From: an uncultured Bacteroidia bacterium
GTDB lineage: Bacteria > Bacteroidota > Bacteroidia > SpSt-205
Reading direction: 5' to 3'
Length of the DNA: 7,019 nucleotides
Assembly: GCA_937995505.1 (NCBI GenBank)
Contig: CALKJV010000052.1
Coordinates: forward strand, 1-7,019
The notes below the pieces were generated by a model. The model did not search any database. It saw only the letters and a program-made list of their open reading frames with translations, and had not been told where the DNA came from. Position numbers and translations under genes: made by a program. Shown piece by piece: positions 4,934 to 7,019 of the stretch. How positions within the stretch are numbered: the first letter of the stretch is position 1; the number at the start of each line of letters is the position of its first letter.

Positions 4934-7019
4934 ATGCGTGTAGCCACTCAGCCACTGACCTCAGGCCTTCAACGAATAGATCTGCCCGCAGCCGCCGCTC
5001 AATGGAACATAGACCTGGAAAAGCTGCCGTATAGCTTGCGTATCCTCCTGGAAAATATCCTCCGAAACCTAGACGGCTTCAAGGTTACAGAGCAGCACCT
5101 AAAGCCCTTTCAAAACTGGACAGGGCATCCCAGCCCAGAGGATGAGATAGCTTTTATTCCGAGCCGAGTGCTCATGCAGGATTTTACGGGGGTGCCGGCA
5201 GTGGTAGATTTGGCTTCGTTGCGTGAGGCTGTGGCCGCTCACGGCAAAGACCCCAAAAAAATCAACCCCCTCGTCCCCGTAGACTTAGTGATTGACCATT
5301 CGGTGCAGGTAGATTCTTTCGGTAGTGCTTTGGCCCTCCAACGCAATATTGAAAAGGAGTATCAGCAAAACCAGGAACGCTATCAGTTTCTCAAATGGGC
5401 TCAGCAGGCCTTCTCTAACTTCCGTATTGTGCCGCCGGGCATGGGGATCGTTCATCAAGTAAACTTAGAGTACCTCGCCCAAGTCGTAACCCAAAGAGAA
5501 GGGTGGGCATTTCCGGATACGGTGGTCGGCACAGACTCTCATACGCCCATGGTGAATGGGATTGGCGTAATTGCATGGGGGGTCGGCGGAATTGAGGCAG
5601 AAGCGGCGATGCTGGGCCAGCCTTTCTATTTCCCTTGTCCGGAGGTGATCGGACTGGAGCTGGTGGGGCAGCTGCGCCCCGGCGTGACCGCTTCCGACCT
5701 CGTGCTTACCATTACGGAGCTTCTGCGTCAAGTAGGGGTGGTGGATAAGTTCGTAGAGGTCTTTGGGCCTGGGCTGGACAGCCTCACAGTGCCAGATCGC
5801 GCCACCCTGTCTAATATGTCTCCGGAATTTGGATGTACGGTTACCTACTTCCCCATTGATGCGCAGACGCTTCGCTACCTTCGGCTCACGGGCCGGCCTG
5901 CCCAGCAAGTAGAACTCATTGAGGCCTACGCTCGTGCCAACCGCATTTGGCGTGACCCGCAGGAGAAGCCCATCTACACACGCACCGTTACCTTAGACTT
6001 AGCTTCGGTGGAACCCTGTATTGCCGGGCCCCGACGCCCGCAGGATCGGATACCCCTTTCGCAGGCCCAATCTACCATCCGTACAGCCTTACAAAAGACC
6101 TTCCAAAAGCCTCTGCACCCTATTACCCCTCAGCCTCTCACCCTTACCGAAGCCCACTTGCCCACCAACGGCTTTGCTCACCTCTCTACCGGCGACAGTG
6201 AATACCTCCTCCACGATGGCGCAGTCGTGATAGCGGCTATCACCAGCTGCACCAATACTTCTAATCCGTCGGTGATGTTAGCGGCAGGCCTCGTAGCGAA
6301 AAAAGCCGTAGCCGCTGGCCTACGCCCCAAACCTTGGGTGAAGACTACCCTTGCGCCTGGCTCGCGGGTGGTTACAGAGTACCTCCGTAAAGCGCAACTC
6401 CTCCCCTACTTAGAAGCCCTACGCTTCCATGTAGCGGGGTATGGCTGTACTACGTGCATTGGCAATAGCGGTGCTTTGCCCCCGGCGATTTCTCAGGCTA
6501 TCCAAGAGAAAAACCTCGTCGTCGCCGCCGTCCTCTCTGGTAACCGAAACTTTGAGGCTCGGGTCCACCCGCAGGTACGGATGAACTTTTTGGCTTCGCC
6601 ACCGCTCGTGGTGGCGTACGCCTTAGCAGGGCGCAGCGATATTGACTTTGAGACCGAGCCCCTCGGCTATGATCCCGACGGATATCCTGTGTACTTGCGG
6701 GATATTTGGTTCTCGCCAGAAGAGCTCCAGGAGCTGATGGATAAAGTGATAGACGAAGGGGATTTCGTGCTAAACTACGCCCACATCTTTGAAGGGGAGG
6801 CCGATTGGAAAGCCCTTTCCGCGCCTACGGGTGAGCTGTATCAGTGGGACTCAGCTTCTACTTACATTCGGCGAGCGCCCTTCTTTGAGGGTGTAACTCC
6901 CACTGTGCCACCTGTACAGGATATTCGGGATGCACGGGTACTGCTCATGCTGGGCGACTCCGTAACCACGGATCATATCTCGCCGGCGGGTTCTATTCCT
7001 AGTCAAAGCCCCGCCGGGC
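4934..7019 (+). CDS. acnA: Aconitate hydratase A (aconitase), 3'-truncated by the window
   Basis: Aconitase interconverts citrate and isocitrate in the TCA cycle with a [4Fe-4S] cluster in the cytoplasm. The frame is open without a stop from the ATG to the window end: 695 complete codons of the roughly 890-920 in AcnA/IRP1-type enzymes. Cluster cysteines are C439 in SCTNTSNPSV and C505 and C508 in GYGCTTCIGNSG. Active-site blocks are MQDFTGVPAVVDLA (81-94), VPVDLVIDHSVQVD (114-127), HQVNLEYLA (174-182), GTDSHTPMVNG (199-209), GVGGIEAEAAM (216-226), SGNRNFEARVHP (535-546) and GDSVTTDHISPAGS (674-687). The N-terminal domain order and the IDHSV block mark AcnA rather than AcnB. The swivel domain with the SRGSSRDW-type substrate loop lies beyond the window. 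Start: ATG 4934 gives a family-like N terminus and follows a promoter-like box; an in-frame ATG at 4907 would add nine residues and has an A/T-rich stretch before it. No frameshift or missing core residue was seen. Confidence 0.97.
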   Translation, partial: MRVATQPLTSGLQRIDLPAAAAQWNIDLEKLPYSLRILLENILRNLDGFKVTEQHLKPFQNWTGHPSPEDEIAFIPSRVLMQDFTGVPAVVDLASLREAVAAHGKDPKKINPLVPVDLVIDHSVQVDSFGSALALQRNIEKEYQQNQERYQFLKWAQQAFSNFRIVPPGMGIVHQVNLEYLAQVVTQREGWAFPDTVVGTDSHTPMVNGIGVIAWGVGGIEAEAAMLGQPFYFPCPEVIGLELVGQLRPGVTASDLVLTITELLRQVGVVDKFVEVFGPGLDSLTVPDRATLSNMSPEFGCTVTYFPIDAQTLRYLRLTGRPAQQVELIEAYARANRIWRDPQEKPIYTRTVTLDLASVEPCIAGPRRPQDRIPLSQAQSTIRTALQKTFQKPLHPITPQPLTLTEAHLPTNGFAHLSTGDSEYLLHDGAVVIAAITSCTNTSNPSVMLAAGLVAKKAVAAGLRPKPWVKTTLAPGSRVVTEYLRKAQLLPYLEALRFHVAGYGCTTCIGNSGALPPAISQAIQEKNLVVAAVLSGNRNFEARVHPQVRMNFLASPPLVVAYALAGRSDIDFETEPLGYDPDGYPVYLRDIWFSPEELQELMDKVIDEGDFVLNYAHIFEGEADWKALSAPTGELYQWDSASTYIRRAPFFEGVTPTVPPVQDIRDARVLLMLGDSVTTDHISPAGSIPSQSPAG

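Noticed and set aside
5465..5908. Open frame of 147 codons on the minus strand within acnA
   Set aside because: It overlaps the aconitase active-site blocks in antisense; the plus-strand frame explains the sequence fully.
1..7019. CRISPR array, tRNA/rRNA gene, insertion sequence or a novel defence-type system
   Set aside because: No regularly spaced repeats, cloverleaf-like or rRNA-like sequence, transposase or terminal inverted repeats were seen; apart from 95, 33 and 6 bp gaps the window is filled by five recognisable or plausible chromosomal genes.

Overview
The window looks like chromosomal DNA from a member of the Bacteroidota with moderately high G+C (judged by eye). Three things suggest this. 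The RecQ has the domain order of the Bacteroidota paralogue. WaaA/KdtA reads like Bacteroidota homologues (KYDLWP, GGGFGRGIHNILEA). The only promoter-like motifs found next to gene starts fit the Bacteroidota -7 consensus TAnnTTTG. Nothing points to a phage, plasmid or insertion sequence; this is ordinary housekeeping gene territory.

Layout. (1) 1-285, plus strand: the last 94 codons of a probable outer-membrane beta-barrel protein. (2) 282-1538, plus strand: waaA (Kdo transferase of lipid A biosynthesis), whose ATG overlaps the previous stop in an ATGA. (3) 1545-3464, minus strand: a RecQ-family DNA helicase, convergent with waaA across only 6 bp. (4) 3498-4838, minus strand: a membrane transporter of the DASS/SLC13 (sodium:carboxylate symporter) family, 33 bp upstream of recQ and probably in the same transcript. 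(5) 4839-4933: a 95-bp divergent intergenic region with one TAnnTTTG promoter candidate on each strand. (6) 4934 to the window end, plus strand: 695 codons of acnA (aconitase A); the C-terminal swivel domain lies beyond the window.

How the genes fit together. The first pair belongs to the outer envelope: a surface protein and the enzyme that puts Kdo on lipid A. On the other side, aconitase (TCA cycle) and a likely carboxylate transporter are transcribed back to back from one short shared control region, which suggests but does not prove that the transporter carries a TCA-cycle acid. recQ seems to ride on the transporter transcript with no functional link.

I found no RNA genes, CRISPR array, mobile element or evidently new system. 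The points most worth checking are the divergent promoter pair with a possibly leaderless acnA, the inserted region between the RecQ helicase core and its zinc site, the RecQ start codon, and conservative substitutions in WaaA motifs.
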